64,000 nt of DNA, taken from assembly GCA_018822805.1 (NCBI GenBank), contig JAHJJU010000051.1:1-64000 (forward strand), read 5' to 3'. How positions within the stretch are numbered: the first letter of the stretch is position 1; every line of letters starts with the position of its first letter. The notes beneath the pieces are model-generated. The model did no database searches. It was given only the letters and a program-made list of their open reading frames with translations, and had not been told where the DNA came from. Source of the DNA: a bacterium. GTDB lineage: Bacteria > Campylobacterota > Campylobacteria > Campylobacterales > Sulfurovaceae. A program made the position numbers and the translations under genes. Shown here in pieces: positions 40,801 through 51,066 of this stretch.

Positions 40801-43278
40801 TTATTTTTTAAACGGTTTAAACAGTACCAAAAGTTTTGGTAAAAGTACCATATCAGCCAGCAGTGCTGTTCCCATCACCAACATGGTAAGCAATCCAAAA
40901 TAAATGGTCGGAATCAAATTTGAAAGTACCAATATGGAAAACCCCAACATAATGGTAACCGAGGTATACTGCATGGCATGTCCTATGGAGTTGTCACTAA
41001 GTTCAACAGATTTCATGTACTCCTCCTCATGAGCATACTCTTTTTTAAATCGATGAATGTAATGAATGGTATCATCTACCCCTATTCCCACGGCAATGGC
41101 TGCAATGGTAATGGTCATAATGTCCAAAGGAATGTTAAACCAGCCCATAAATCCAAAAATAATCCCAATAGGAATGATGTTCACCGTAATGGCAATAAGA
41201 GCAATGCTTAGCGACCTAAAAAGCAACAGAAACATAATGGTAATAATAATAAGCACAAATCCTAAAGTAGCGATTTGTGAGTCAAAGAGTGACTGCAACA
41301 TATTGTTATAAAGCACCATTAAATTAGAGAGTTTAAATTCAGCTATTTTAGGATCAATCATGCTGTTTAAATCCTGCTGAATCTCTTTTAAAAGTATATC
41401 TCGTCTTAATGCTTCATTTGAATCTATAATTCTTGTAGAAAATCGTACTTGATTGTGTTCAATGCTGATGTAGGGTGAGAGAATTATTTTTTTATATTTT
41501 TCGGGAAGATTATTGTAAAGCAACGCCAAGTTAAATCCATCCAACGCTTTGTCCTGATTTAAAATTTTTCCTATTTTTAAAATACCGGCTAGAGATTGAA
41601 CATTTCCTATTTCACTGATATTTTCTAAGTAATTGTGTATCTCTAAAATTTTATCCATTTTCTCTTTGGTAAACCAATACTGCTCTTCATTTTCACTCTC
41701 TGCAAATTCTTCTTCAAAACCATCAGACTCATCACTGCTTGTTGTTTCTGTTTGAGGCATCTCTTTAAAAGTTAAAACAATATCAAGGGGTGTGGTTCCT
41801 CCTAAATCTTCATCGATTACTTTCATTCCTTTGTAGATTTCTGTATTTTGTTTAAAGTAGTTAATGAAACTGTTTTCAACAATAAGCATAGAAGCACCGG
41901 AAAGACTAAAGAGAATAATGAATCCTGTGGTGATTAAAATGGCTTTTTTATCATTTTTGACAATGTTTGCCATGCTTTGTGTAAAAGAAAACTTTTGAAG
42001 CATTGTGAGAGTTTTACTGCTCTGTTTGTTGATTTTTATTTTCAATTTAGGCAATTTAACCATTACAGTCGGGAAAACAATAAACGCAATGATCAAAGAC
42101 AAAGCAATACCGGCACTCATCATCCACCCAAGGTTGATAACGGGTTTAATGTTTGAGATAATCAATGAAGAAAAACCGGCAATGGTCGTAATAATTGCAA
42201 AAAAAGTAGGGGTAGCTTTACTCAAAACAGTTAAAAGTATAATCCGATGATTAGAGGCTTTAGGATAGAGACGTAACAGCTCGTTATAACGTACAATGAG
42301 ATGCAACACAATAGAGAGTGTAATAATAAGCTGTAAAGCAATAAAATTAGAAGAGATAACCGTAATCTCCCAGCCAAAAAAACCTAAACTACTCGTAATG
42401 GCAATAATCGAAAGGGTTGAAATAAGTATAGGTAAAACAATCCATACCATACATCTAAAAACAACCCATAAGATGAAAATTAAAATGAGTACCAAAGTGG
42501 AACCATAAATAACCAAGTCATTTTTAACAAATCCTACAATGTCATTGGCAATCATATTGACTCCCCCTAAAAAAAGAGAGGCTTTACTTTGGTAATTTTT
42601 CATGATATTACGAATCTCTTCGATATTCTCATGTTCAATTGCTCTACGTTTATCACGATGTTTCTTAAAAGCTTCAATGGTTGTTTTTAGTTCATTTTCT
42701 TCCAAAGAGCTTCTATTTTTTAGTTTCTGTAAACTATTTTTCTTATTAAGCAGTTCATAATACTTACTGTCTTTATATAAATTCACCACAATTGCCGAAG
42801 TTTTAAAATCTTTACTAACAATATTTCCCTTGTAAAGAGGATTGCTAAGAAACTCATTTTGAACCAAAGCTTTATCAGGTGTACTGTTTTCTAACGTTTT
42901 AACATCATCCACCAACTCTTTAATCTCTTTAGGAGGAGAGAGAAGAAGAGGAACCGTTAAGATAGAATCTATCGACTTGACCAAAGGTAATTTTTCTAAC
43001 TCTCTACGGATATTTTCTATCGTACTTAAACTCTCCTCTGATAACATTGGAACTGTGGGACGATAGGTAATCACCAAAAAATTTTCAGTTTTAAAACGTT
43101 CATTCATGGCTCTTGAAAAATTTAAATCGGGGTCATTTTCCAAAAGTAAGGTTTCGGATGAAGCATCAATTTCCAATTTGGTGGTATAGTAGCCAAAAGC
43201 CAAAATACCAATAATCAATAAAGAGAACACAGCCATAGGGTACTTTAAAATAACCTGTTGATAAAGTTTCTTGAGCAT
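40801..43278 (-). CDS. MMPL/HAE3-type RND lipid transporter
   Basis: Two MMPL halves with two large periplasmic loops; IAAIAVGIGVDDTIHYIHRFKKE. Confidence 0.88.
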   Translation of the reverse strand: MLKKLYQQVILKYPMAVFSLLIIGILAFGYYTTKLEIDASSETLLLENDPDLNFSRAMNERFKTENFLVITYRPTVPMLSEESLSTIENIRRELEKLPLVKSIDSILTVPLLLSPPKEIKELVDDVKTLENSTPDKALVQNEFLSNPLYKGNIVSKDFKTSAIVVNLYKDSKYYELLNKKNSLQKLKNRSSLEENELKTTIEAFKKHRDKRRAIEHENIEEIRNIMKNYQSKASLFLGGVNMIANDIVGFVKNDLVIYGSTLVLILIFILWVVFRCMVWIVLPILISTLSIIAITSSLGFFGWEITVISSNFIALQLIITLSIVLHLIVRYNELLRLYPKASNHRIILLTVLSKATPTFFAIITTIAGFSSLIISNIKPVINLGWMMSAGIALSLIIAFIVFPTVMVKLPKLKIKINKQSSKTLTMLQKFSFTQSMANIVKNDKKAILITTGFIILFSLSGASMLIVENSFINYFKQNTEIYKGMKVIDEDLGGTTPLDIVLTFKEMPQTETTSSDESDGFEEEFAESENEEQYWFTKEKMDKILEIHNYLENISEIGNVQSLAGILKIGKILNQDKALDGFNLALLYNNLPEKYKKIILSPYISIEHNQVRFSTRIIDSNEALRRDILLKEIQQDLNSMIDPKIAEFKLSNLMVLYNNMLQSLFDSQIATLGFVLIIITIMFLLLFRSLSIALIAITVNIIPIGIIFGFMGWFNIPLDIMTITIAAIAVGIGVDDTIHYIHRFKKEYAHEEEYMKSVELSDNSIGHAMQYTSVTIMLGFSILVLSNLIPTIYFGLLTMLVMGTALLADMVLLPKLLVLFKPFKK

Positions 43279-43293
43279 GAGTCTCCTAACTGT

Positions 43294-43857
43294 TTATAAG
43301 CTTGCTAACAATTCATCAAATGATTTGGTTTTTAAAAACTCAGCAAACTGTTTTCGATACGTTTGAATAATACTCACTCCTGTAATCTCTACATCATAAA
43401 TAAGCCAATCGCTACTGTTGTTAACTTTAAAAAATTTATAAATTACCTCATAAGTCTCTTCTACCCCTATAATATCACTGTGGAGTTGAATTCGTGTTGC
43501 TTTTACTTTCTCTAGCTCTTTAACACGTACTTTCTGATCGGTATAAAGTTCCAGTTTTTCAAAGTAAGAAGCTTTTAGTTTTCCTTCAAAAGCAGTCATA
43601 AATCTATTTTTTTCATCATCACTTAAGGTTTTCCATTTTTTTCCCAAACTAATTTGGGACATGGTTTTATAATCAAAAACACCATCAATATTTGAGTAAA
43701 TCTTCTCTTTTTTACTTTCAACAGGAAGCATTTTATCTTGTAGTACGGTCGTAATCTCATCTATTTTAATTGTCATCTCTGTTTTAATATTTGACTCAGA
43801 AATACCCAAAAGCGTACTCATGGTTAATAGGGTTAGCAGCACTGTTTTTTTTAACAT
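43294..43857 (-). CDS. MlaC/Ttg2D-family periplasmic lipid-binding protein
   Basis: Signal peptide; FDYKTMSQISLGKKWKTLSDDEKNRFMTAFEGKLKASYFEKLELY; YDVEITGVSIIQTYRKQFAEFL. Confidence 0.9.
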   Translation of the reverse strand: MLKKTVLLTLLTMSTLLGISESNIKTEMTIKIDEITTVLQDKMLPVESKKEKIYSNIDGVFDYKTMSQISLGKKWKTLSDDEKNRFMTAFEGKLKASYFEKLELYTDQKVRVKELEKVKATRIQLHSDIIGVEETYEVIYKFFKVNNSSDWLIYDVEITGVSIIQTYRKQFAEFLKTKSFDELLASL

Positions 43858-43871
43858 TATTCAATCCTTTC

Positions 43872-44645
43872 TTATTGTTCTATCTCTTTAGCTCTTTGTT
43901 GTTCATAGGTATCTCTAAAAAAGAGATACAGATCAAGAGCATCTTTTTTTAAGTTTTCATATTCTCCGGGATGTAAAGAGTTTTTATTGACATAATAAGC
44001 TGTGGCAATGCCCAACGATTCGGTTGTATTTTCAACAGCTTGATACTCTAATGAACCTGAAGTAATTGGATCCATCCATGTATCAACCCCAAAACCTAAA
44101 GTATCTCGTAAATTCGAAGGTCCTAAAAATGGCAAAACAACATGAAAACCCGAACCCACACCATAGTGCCCCAAGGTCTGTCCGAAATCTTCTTCTTGAG
44201 GTTCAATTCCTTCCATTTTAGCCACATCAACAAAACCCAATACCCCTACCGTAGAATTGATCATAAATCGTCCAAGCTCTTTCATAGAAGCATCAAATTT
44301 CAACTGTAATAGATTGTTTGAAAAACGTATGGGAAACTTTAGATTATGAAAAAAATTTGAAAGTCCAATTCGTGCTGTTTTAGGAACAACCGTTGCATAC
44401 CCTTCTGAAACAGGATTAAATAGATGAATATATATCTTATCATTGGTATTGGTCATCCATCGATTATACCCTTTTAAAGGGTCAAAAACTTCTCTGTTTT
44501 CATCTTCAAATTCATCATCAAACTCATCCACGTCACTCTCTTGAATAAGCGTACTTTTATTGCTCTCCTGTGGCAAAACATCTAATTTTTGAGAACATCC
44601 TGTAAATGTAAATACGATGAAAAATATAAATATAAAATATTTCAT
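43872..44645 (-). CDS. mlaA: MlaA/VacJ-family outer-membrane lipoprotein
   Basis: Lipobox FTGCS; FDPLKGYNRWMTNTNDKIYIHLFNPVSEGY; EEDFGQTLGHYGVGSGFHVVLPFLGPSNLRDTLG. Confidence 0.92.
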   Translation of the reverse strand: MKYFIFIFFIVFTFTGCSQKLDVLPQESNKSTLIQESDVDEFDDEFEDENREVFDPLKGYNRWMTNTNDKIYIHLFNPVSEGYATVVPKTARIGLSNFFHNLKFPIRFSNNLLQLKFDASMKELGRFMINSTVGVLGFVDVAKMEGIEPQEEDFGQTLGHYGVGSGFHVVLPFLGPSNLRDTLGFGVDTWMDPITSGSLEYQAVENTTESLGIATAYYVNKNSLHPGEYENLKKDALDLYLFFRDTYEQQRAKEIEQ

Positions 44646-44736
44646 TAACCACTCCTTGTTTTATTGAATATACATTTATTGATTTTATCAATATTTTTGT
44701 TAAGTAATCGTTGAAAAACTGTAATATAATTAAATA

Positions 44737-46254
44737 TTACAGATTAAAGACTTTTTCTCTACCAAACATCATAATAGTAAAAGAGACAAAGGTTCCCACA
44801 ATCATCATAACAGCAAAATCCACTTTTACATCAATGAAGTTCCCAATAACATAAGGTTGTAAAACAAGTACCGTTAAGAACCCACCTATTAATGCCCATA
44901 AAACCGTCTGTTCATTACCTCTGTTGGTAAATATGGCAGCCCCATAAACCCCTAAAAGTGCAGCATAAGCAAATGCCATGACACCCAATGCAAAATTGAG
45001 CAGAGGCAGTTCTGTGTACTGCTGCCAATAAAAGCTTATCATTGCCATTCCACAAAGTAGTAGAGCAAAAGTAAGAACCATCACACGACTCGCTTTTAAA
45101 AAGTGTGCTTCATCTCTACCCTCTTTTGCCAACCAAGGTCGGTAAATATCCTCTACAGCTACAGACGCCATGGCAGAAAGCACCGAATTGGTAGAAGAGA
45201 GTGCTGCAGCAATGGCTCCAACGGTTACCAAACCTCGTAACCCTTCGGGCATTTCATTCAAAATATAAAGCATAAATATGGTCACACTCTGACCATCGAC
45301 ATTTTGGTCAACGCAAGCTGCTGTAATACCTGAAATTTCAGGATGCTGATAGAAAATGTACAACAAAAGACCAATCACTAAAAAAAGAAATGCTACAGGT
45401 AGCGTAAAAAGAATGGAGTAAATAAGCGATTTTCGTCCCTCTTTTTCATTTTTACACGTCAAAACCCTTTGTGTCATATCTTGGTCAAGACCATAGGCTG
45501 CGATATTTAATAAAAACCACCCTGTCAAGAGTGTCCAAATGGTGAAACCACCTGAGAAAGAAAAATCAACCAATTTAAGTTTATTATTCTCACTCAATGT
45601 ACTCATTAACGTCGAAAAGTCTGTATTCATACTGTAGTAAAGATACACCAATACAGCCACACCTGCTCCTATATAAGTAACGGCTTGAATAACATCGGAT
45701 AAAATAACCGATTTCACTCCTCCAAAATAGGTATATGCCAAGGCTCCCAACATCAAAATAGCAATAGATATTGCCACATGAGAAGCGATAATATCGGAAA
45801 ACAGAATCATAGAGATAGCCAATGCACCGATGTAAAGTCTGGCTCCACTGGCAAAAAGTCGTCCTACCAAAAACATTATTCCTGCATACCGTTTAGAGGT
45901 CTCTGTGTAACGATGTTCTAAGTACTCATAAACTGTAATGGCATTAATCTCATAAAATCTAGGAACCAATACTTTAGAGACAAAAATCACAGCTAAAAAT
46001 GCTGAGGCATAAAAACCTAAAAAAGTTAAATCATTTTTGTAAGCGTACTCCGGTCCTCCTAAAAAAGTAGCAGCCGATTGAGAAGTTGCCAGTACAGAAA
46101 TGGCAACTGCCAACATGGGCATGGTATTTCCCCCTGTAAAATAGTCACGTGAAGTTTTTACTTTATTCTGACTCAAAATCACCGAAGTAAGAATAAGCAT
46201 TAAAAAATATGAAGCGAATATCATCCAGTCTAGGGTACTGAAGTTTGATTGCAT
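44737..46254 (-). CDS. Sodium:solute symporter family protein
   Basis: SSS-family helices; TGGNTMPMLAVAISVLATSQSAATFLGGPEYAY; GLDQDMTQRVLTCKNEKEGRKS. Confidence 0.88.
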   Translation of the reverse strand: MQSNFSTLDWMIFASYFLMLILTSVILSQNKVKTSRDYFTGGNTMPMLAVAISVLATSQSAATFLGGPEYAYKNDLTFLGFYASAFLAVIFVSKVLVPRFYEINAITVYEYLEHRYTETSKRYAGIMFLVGRLFASGARLYIGALAISMILFSDIIASHVAISIAILMLGALAYTYFGGVKSVILSDVIQAVTYIGAGVAVLVYLYYSMNTDFSTLMSTLSENNKLKLVDFSFSGGFTIWTLLTGWFLLNIAAYGLDQDMTQRVLTCKNEKEGRKSLIYSILFTLPVAFLFLVIGLLLYIFYQHPEISGITAACVDQNVDGQSVTIFMLYILNEMPEGLRGLVTVGAIAAALSSTNSVLSAMASVAVEDIYRPWLAKEGRDEAHFLKASRVMVLTFALLLCGMAMISFYWQQYTELPLLNFALGVMAFAYAALLGVYGAAIFTNRGNEQTVLWALIGGFLTVLVLQPYVIGNFIDVKVDFAVMMIVGTFVSFTIMMFGREKVFNL

Positions 46255-46516
46255 GTGCTACCTTTAAAAAATTTTAATGATTATAACAAAAGTAGAAAGA
46301 ATAACAAAAAGAAAAAGATCAAAATATAAGTTAAACACGCCAAATTATTATATTTTCAACAATACTAAATATTGTTATTTCGGTATTTCTAGGCTGTTAC
46401 AAGAGTCAACAAACACTTATAGTTTAATAACTTTTCCTAATAAATTATAAGAACATAATGACTTTATAGCTAAGATACTATTGAATATTTAGTAATAAAA
46501 TTTTCTAAGGATATAA

Positions 46517-47974
46517 ATGAGGTTTCTGCTCATTACATTTTTTTTCTCTTTTTCTTTTTTACAAGCTCAAACAGATGAACCCGTTATCAAACACAAACTC
46601 AATTGTAATATGACCATACAATATATAAAAAAACCTAAAAAAGTACAAAGTATTAAAGATCTTCTTTCAGAAGGAATATTCTATGGAAGAATTCGATTCA
46701 ACAACTTTCTATTTGACAAAGGCGTTGTAGGTGAGAATTACTATATCGCCGGACTCGGTGGTAGTTTAATCTATAAAAGTGCTTATTTAAATGGGTTTTC
46801 TGCAACAACAGGAGCCTATACTTCTCAAAATATCGGTCATATGGACAGCAGTTTGGTTGATGATTATCGTGCAGGAAAAGATGTACTCAATCGTTATAAC
46901 GTTGCTACTTCCAATGAGTATGGCTTAAACTCACTGGCACTGGCGTATGGAGAATATAAAACACGTAAAGAGCAAATTAAAATAGGTCGTTTTCCTTTAG
47001 AAACCCTTCTTCTAAAAACAAATGATACTAAAATGATTCCCAATACCTTTGAAGGGATCTATTTTAGAACACGCTCCTTTCCAAAAACAACCATTCAATC
47101 TGCCTACATCACCAAACAGAAACTTAGAGATCATAATCAATTTCATCATGTTCTAGCCTACGGTGATGATAGCAGTGACCCCTATAGCAAGTGGACACAA
47201 AATGATGATGCAGGAATGCATCGAGGTTTAACCATTAGTAAACTTGCCGATAGAAACATTAAAGACAGACTTTTTGTACTCGACGCAATAAACAGCAGTA
47301 TGGATGACATTACATTCAAAGCAAGCTATATAATGGCTCCTGATTTACTCTCTTCTCTTATACTTGAAAGTCGCTATATGGTTGAATTTGATGAGCTAAG
47401 AGTCATGCCTTCAATCCGTTATATGCAACAATTTGACAATGGTGCCGGTTCTATTGGAGGAGCCAATTTAAAAAACAACACCATTGCCTATAAAGATCCG
47501 GAAAGTTTAAATGCAGCACTCATAGCCGGTCGTATCGACTTTCTTAAAGGAGCTTCTACCCTACGTTTAGGGTATTCAAAAGTAGAGAACCAAGGGGATA
47601 TTGTTGCTCCTTGGCGTGGTTTTCCCACAGCCGGATACAGCAGAGCTATTGGACAAACCAACTGGTATGCCAATACTCAAACGTATATGCTTCGTGCCGA
47701 TTATGATTTTTCTAAAGCTGAAATACTTAAGGGATTAAGAGGCGTGGTACGTTATGCTGTTAACGACTTTGATGACAACAAACCGGGAGTACAAGCTGAT
47801 TCAAATGTCTTAAGTTTTGACATTGTAAAACGTTATGAATCCATGCCAACACTGCATACAAAAATTCGTACAGCCTTTATTAACGGCGATAATCAGACTA
47901 TTGCAGAAGACAATTCAAAAAAAACAGACCCTTCCTATAATGAGATACGATTAGAGATAAACTACCTCTTTTAA
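46517..47974 (+). CDS. OprD-like outer-membrane porin
   Basis: Signal peptide; alternating beta-strand pattern; C-terminal YNEIRLEINYLF. Confidence 0.7.
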   Translation: MRFLLITFFFSFSFLQAQTDEPVIKHKLNCNMTIQYIKKPKKVQSIKDLLSEGIFYGRIRFNNFLFDKGVVGENYYIAGLGGSLIYKSAYLNGFSATTGAYTSQNIGHMDSSLVDDYRAGKDVLNRYNVATSNEYGLNSLALAYGEYKTRKEQIKIGRFPLETLLLKTNDTKMIPNTFEGIYFRTRSFPKTTIQSAYITKQKLRDHNQFHHVLAYGDDSSDPYSKWTQNDDAGMHRGLTISKLADRNIKDRLFVLDAINSSMDDITFKASYIMAPDLLSSLILESRYMVEFDELRVMPSIRYMQQFDNGAGSIGGANLKNNTIAYKDPESLNAALIAGRIDFLKGASTLRLGYSKVENQGDIVAPWRGFPTAGYSRAIGQTNWYANTQTYMLRADYDFSKAEILKGLRGVVRYAVNDFDDNKPGVQADSNVLSFDIVKRYESMPTLHTKIRTAFINGDNQTIAEDNSKKTDPSYNEIRLEINYLF

Positions 47975-47986
47975 AAATGTTTTTTA

Positions 47987-47995
47987 TGCTATAAT
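47987..47995 (+). promoter_or_regulatory. Extended -10 promoter tgcTATAAT for rnpB
   Basis: ttttttaTGCTATAATaccgg immediately upstream of the RNase P RNA. Confidence 0.6.
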
Positions 47996-48000
47996 ACCGG

Positions 48001-48393
48001 CAGGTGTGGCAGGTAGTTGCTGGTGACTTAGGTCACGAGAGGAAAGTCCGGGCTACAGGTGAGATAGAACTCCATCTAACGGATGGCCAGAGTAATCTGA
48101 GGGCAAGTGCAACAGAGAGTAGACGGCCATCTGCCTATTTGAAGAGAACGCTTCTCTTCTTTCCCCCCCCTATTTCTAAATAGGCAGATGGTCACGGTGA
48201 AAGGGTGAGGTAAGAGCTCACCAGTGCTTATGGTAACATAGGTAGCTAGGTAAACCCTGTTCGTAGCAAGAAGTACATGGTAAAAATCTCACAAAGTCAT
48301 TAAATTGACAATGGTGCTTCGCTTGAGCGTATTGGCAACACTACGCCTAGATAAATAACTACCCACGACAAAACCCGGCTTATCGTCACACCT
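48001..48393 (+). ncRNA. rnpB: RNase P RNA, bacterial type A
   Basis: gagaggaaagtccgggct; gcaacagagag; ggtgaaagggtgaggtaagagctcacc; cacgacaaaacccggcttatcg; P1 pairing aggtgtg/cacacct. Confidence 0.95.
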
Positions 48394-48482
48394 CATTCAT
48401 TAATTTTGAATTTTTAATCATGAATATTGAATTATCATAATCAATTAATGCTATCTTGTTATAATCGGAAAAAAGATTATAC

Positions 48483-49274
48483 ATGAAAATTTTATTTTTA
48501 CTTCTAACGCCCTTGTTTCTCTTTTCTAAAGTTCACTATGCAAAAGTAGAACCTTTTGAAAACATCATGCTTAAAGCTGCTGTCTCAGCACAAGTTACAA
48601 AAACCCAATTAGCCTTAGAAGGTACCAAGGTACAATCGGCAACCATTATTCAACTCGATAACAGACTCGATAAAATAAAATTGGACTCTAGTCAAGCTTC
48701 ACTAAAACTGGTAGACAGTATGTTGAAAACCAATCAAAACATTCTTTTAGCCCTAGGTTCATCGTTAAAGCGACAAAAAGAGTACTACAATCGTATTTCA
48801 AATATTTCATCAGCTTCTAAAACACAAAAAGACAATGCGTTTTATGGCTTTACCAATGCGAAAACACAATACTTCTCAACCAAAGAAAAAATAGACTCGC
48901 TCAAAAAGCAACGTCTTGATTTAAACTATGAGATTGCACGACTTGAAGACTCTATTACAAAAAAAAGTATTAAAGTGAAGAATAAATTTGTTTATAAACT
49001 GTTGGTCAATGAAGGTGACTTTGTCAATATGGGAACTCCTTTGGCAGAGGTAAAAGATTTGTCTTCTGCCAAATTGGTGCTCTTTTTAGAAATAACTGAA
49101 CTTCAAAACATTAAAAACAAAACCATTTATATCAATGATAAAGCAAGTGATTATAAAATTTCTAAAATATGGGAAGTAGCTGATGAGAAGTTCATCTCCT
49201 CTTACCGAACTGAAATTGTCATTAAAAATCCAAAAGAAAGTTTCTCCGAACTGCTAAAGGTTGAATTTAAATGA
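48483..49274 (+). CDS. HlyD/periplasmic-adaptor-like protein
   Basis: Signal peptide; long coiled-coil; KNKFVYKLLVNEGDFVNMGTPLAEVKDLSSAKLVLFLE barrel-like segment. Confidence 0.6.
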   Translation: MKILFLLLTPLFLFSKVHYAKVEPFENIMLKAAVSAQVTKTQLALEGTKVQSATIIQLDNRLDKIKLDSSQASLKLVDSMLKTNQNILLALGSSLKRQKEYYNRISNISSASKTQKDNAFYGFTNAKTQYFSTKEKIDSLKKQRLDLNYEIARLEDSITKKSIKVKNKFVYKLLVNEGDFVNMGTPLAEVKDLSSAKLVLFLEITELQNIKNKTIYINDKASDYKISKIWEVADEKFISSYRTEIVIKNPKESFSELLKVEFK

Positions 49275-51058
49275 GTGAAATAAAAACAACTTGTGGACTT
49301 GACTGTCCTGATGCCTGTGGAATTGTAAGCAGCAATGGAAATATAAAAGCCGATACAAACCACCCCACTTCAAACGGTGCCTTATGTGCCTTGCTGAACA
49401 AATATCTGCCAAAAGAGCCACGTATTACCTCTGCAAGAGTGGCTGGAAAAGAGGTAAGTTTAGAAGAAGCAATGAACGCTACAAAAGAAGCACTAGATAC
49501 CTATGCCAAACTGCTTTGGAGAGGTTCCGGAAACTTTGGAGTGATGCAAGAAATCACCAACCTACTTTTTGAAAAAATAGAAGGAACCACCACCAAAGGA
49601 ACCCTTTGTGATGGTGCAGGTGATGCAGGAATTCTCGAGGGAAGAGAAGTAAACCGAGTTTTACCACCGGAGCAGATAGCTAAAGCAGAAGTTGTCGTTG
49701 TTTGGGGTAAAAACATTACGGTAACGGCATCTCATCTTATGCCTTATCTGGAAGGAAAAGAGATTATTGTTATTGATCCTATTAAAACAGCCATGGCTAA
49801 AAAAGCCGATATTTTTTGTCAAATTGCTCCACGTTCGGACTTTTTTATGGCGATTATGTTGGCACGTTTTGCACACATGGGTGACTTTGAAGATCAAGAG
49901 TATTTAGAAGAACATGCACCCGACCATGAAGACTTCTATGCATTTACACAGGAATTTAGAGTTCGTCCTATCTTAGACTACATCGGTACCGACCTCAATG
50001 AAATGGGTCAAATTCTTGAGATGATTCATGGGAAAAAAACAGTATTTTTAGTTGGAAACGGGGTACAAAAGTACTCCACAGGTCACCATGTTCTACAAGC
50101 CATCGATGCCTTAGCCGTTACACTTGGTAAATTTGGTAAAGAGGGTTGTGGTGTCGGTTTTTTAGCCAATTCTAAACTCAATTTTAAAAACCCTTTTACT
50201 GTAAAAACAACAAAAGTACAAAAAGTAGACACTCCTTTTGGTGACTTTGGAACGGTGCTCATTCAAGGAGGTAACCCTGTAGCTTCCATGCCAAATTCAA
50301 ACCGTGTTATTGAAGAGCTTAAAAAAACAAACACCATTATCTATTATGGTCTCTATGAAAATGAAACCTCTGCCATGGCAGACATTGTCATTCCTGCTAA
50401 AAACTTTTTTGAAAAAGAGGATGTACGCTTAAGCTATGCCCATCAATACGTAGCACCAATGAGAAAAATAGAAGCGTGCGATTACGGTATTAGCGAATAT
50501 GACTTTACCGATATTCTTCTTCAAAAATTTGGTTTTGAGTCACTTCAAAGTGAAGAATACTACATTAACTTATGGTTAGACCAATGTGAAAAGCATGGCG
50601 ACTACTATCTCTCTCCTGCATTTCAAGCCATTCCTTACAAAGACGGTTTTGGAAACGATGGCGATGAAGAGTTTGTTTTCCCCGATGAGTTTGGCGATGA
50701 CTTTATTAAAACCAAGCAGTTTACACGAGCAAGAAAAAAAAGTAAAAAAGAGATCATTATAGAAGATTATTGGCTCATCTCTCCAAAAGCCAACAAAGCA
50801 CTAAATACACAGTTTCAACGCGACAATAAAATTACGTTGCATCCAAGTTTAGGTTTTGAAAACGGAGAAACCATTAACGTCTACTCCGAATGGGGAGAGC
50901 ATCACTTTGAAATAAAAAATTCTGAAGATATGAGAGCAGACGCTGTACTCATTACAGCCAACACCATCGGCGTAAACTTTTTAACCCCAAGCATTATCAG
51001 TGAAGAAGGTGACTCTGCTTGTTATCAAGAGGTTAAGGTGAAGTTAAAACGTATTTAA
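49271..51058 (+). CDS. Molybdopterin-dependent oxidoreductase with N-terminal 4Fe-4S motif
   Basis: TTCGLDCPDACGIV...GALCALLNKY; VVVWGKNITVTASHLMPYL; IQGGNPVASMPN; molybdopterin dinucleotide-binding-like C-terminus. Confidence 0.85.
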   Translation: MSEIKTTCGLDCPDACGIVSSNGNIKADTNHPTSNGALCALLNKYLPKEPRITSARVAGKEVSLEEAMNATKEALDTYAKLLWRGSGNFGVMQEITNLLFEKIEGTTTKGTLCDGAGDAGILEGREVNRVLPPEQIAKAEVVVVWGKNITVTASHLMPYLEGKEIIVIDPIKTAMAKKADIFCQIAPRSDFFMAIMLARFAHMGDFEDQEYLEEHAPDHEDFYAFTQEFRVRPILDYIGTDLNEMGQILEMIHGKKTVFLVGNGVQKYSTGHHVLQAIDALAVTLGKFGKEGCGVGFLANSKLNFKNPFTVKTTKVQKVDTPFGDFGTVLIQGGNPVASMPNSNRVIEELKKTNTIIYYGLYENETSAMADIVIPAKNFFEKEDVRLSYAHQYVAPMRKIEACDYGISEYDFTDILLQKFGFESLQSEEYYINLWLDQCEKHGDYYLSPAFQAIPYKDGFGNDGDEEFVFPDEFGDDFIKTKQFTRARKKSKKEIIIEDYWLISPKANKALNTQFQRDNKITLHPSLGFENGETINVYSEWGEHHFEIKNSEDMRADAVLITANTIGVNFLTPSIISEEGDSACYQEVKVKLKRI

Positions 51059-51066
51059 AATTTTTA

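Noticed and set aside
41066-41311. Plus-strand ORFs inside the MMPL gene (40978-41311)
   Set aside because: Antisense to conserved TM segments; low-complexity translation, no support.
48121-48200. Mobile insertion inside rnpB
   Set aside because: The inserted stem sits at the naturally variable P12 position with no target duplication or terminal motif; treated as helix extension instead.
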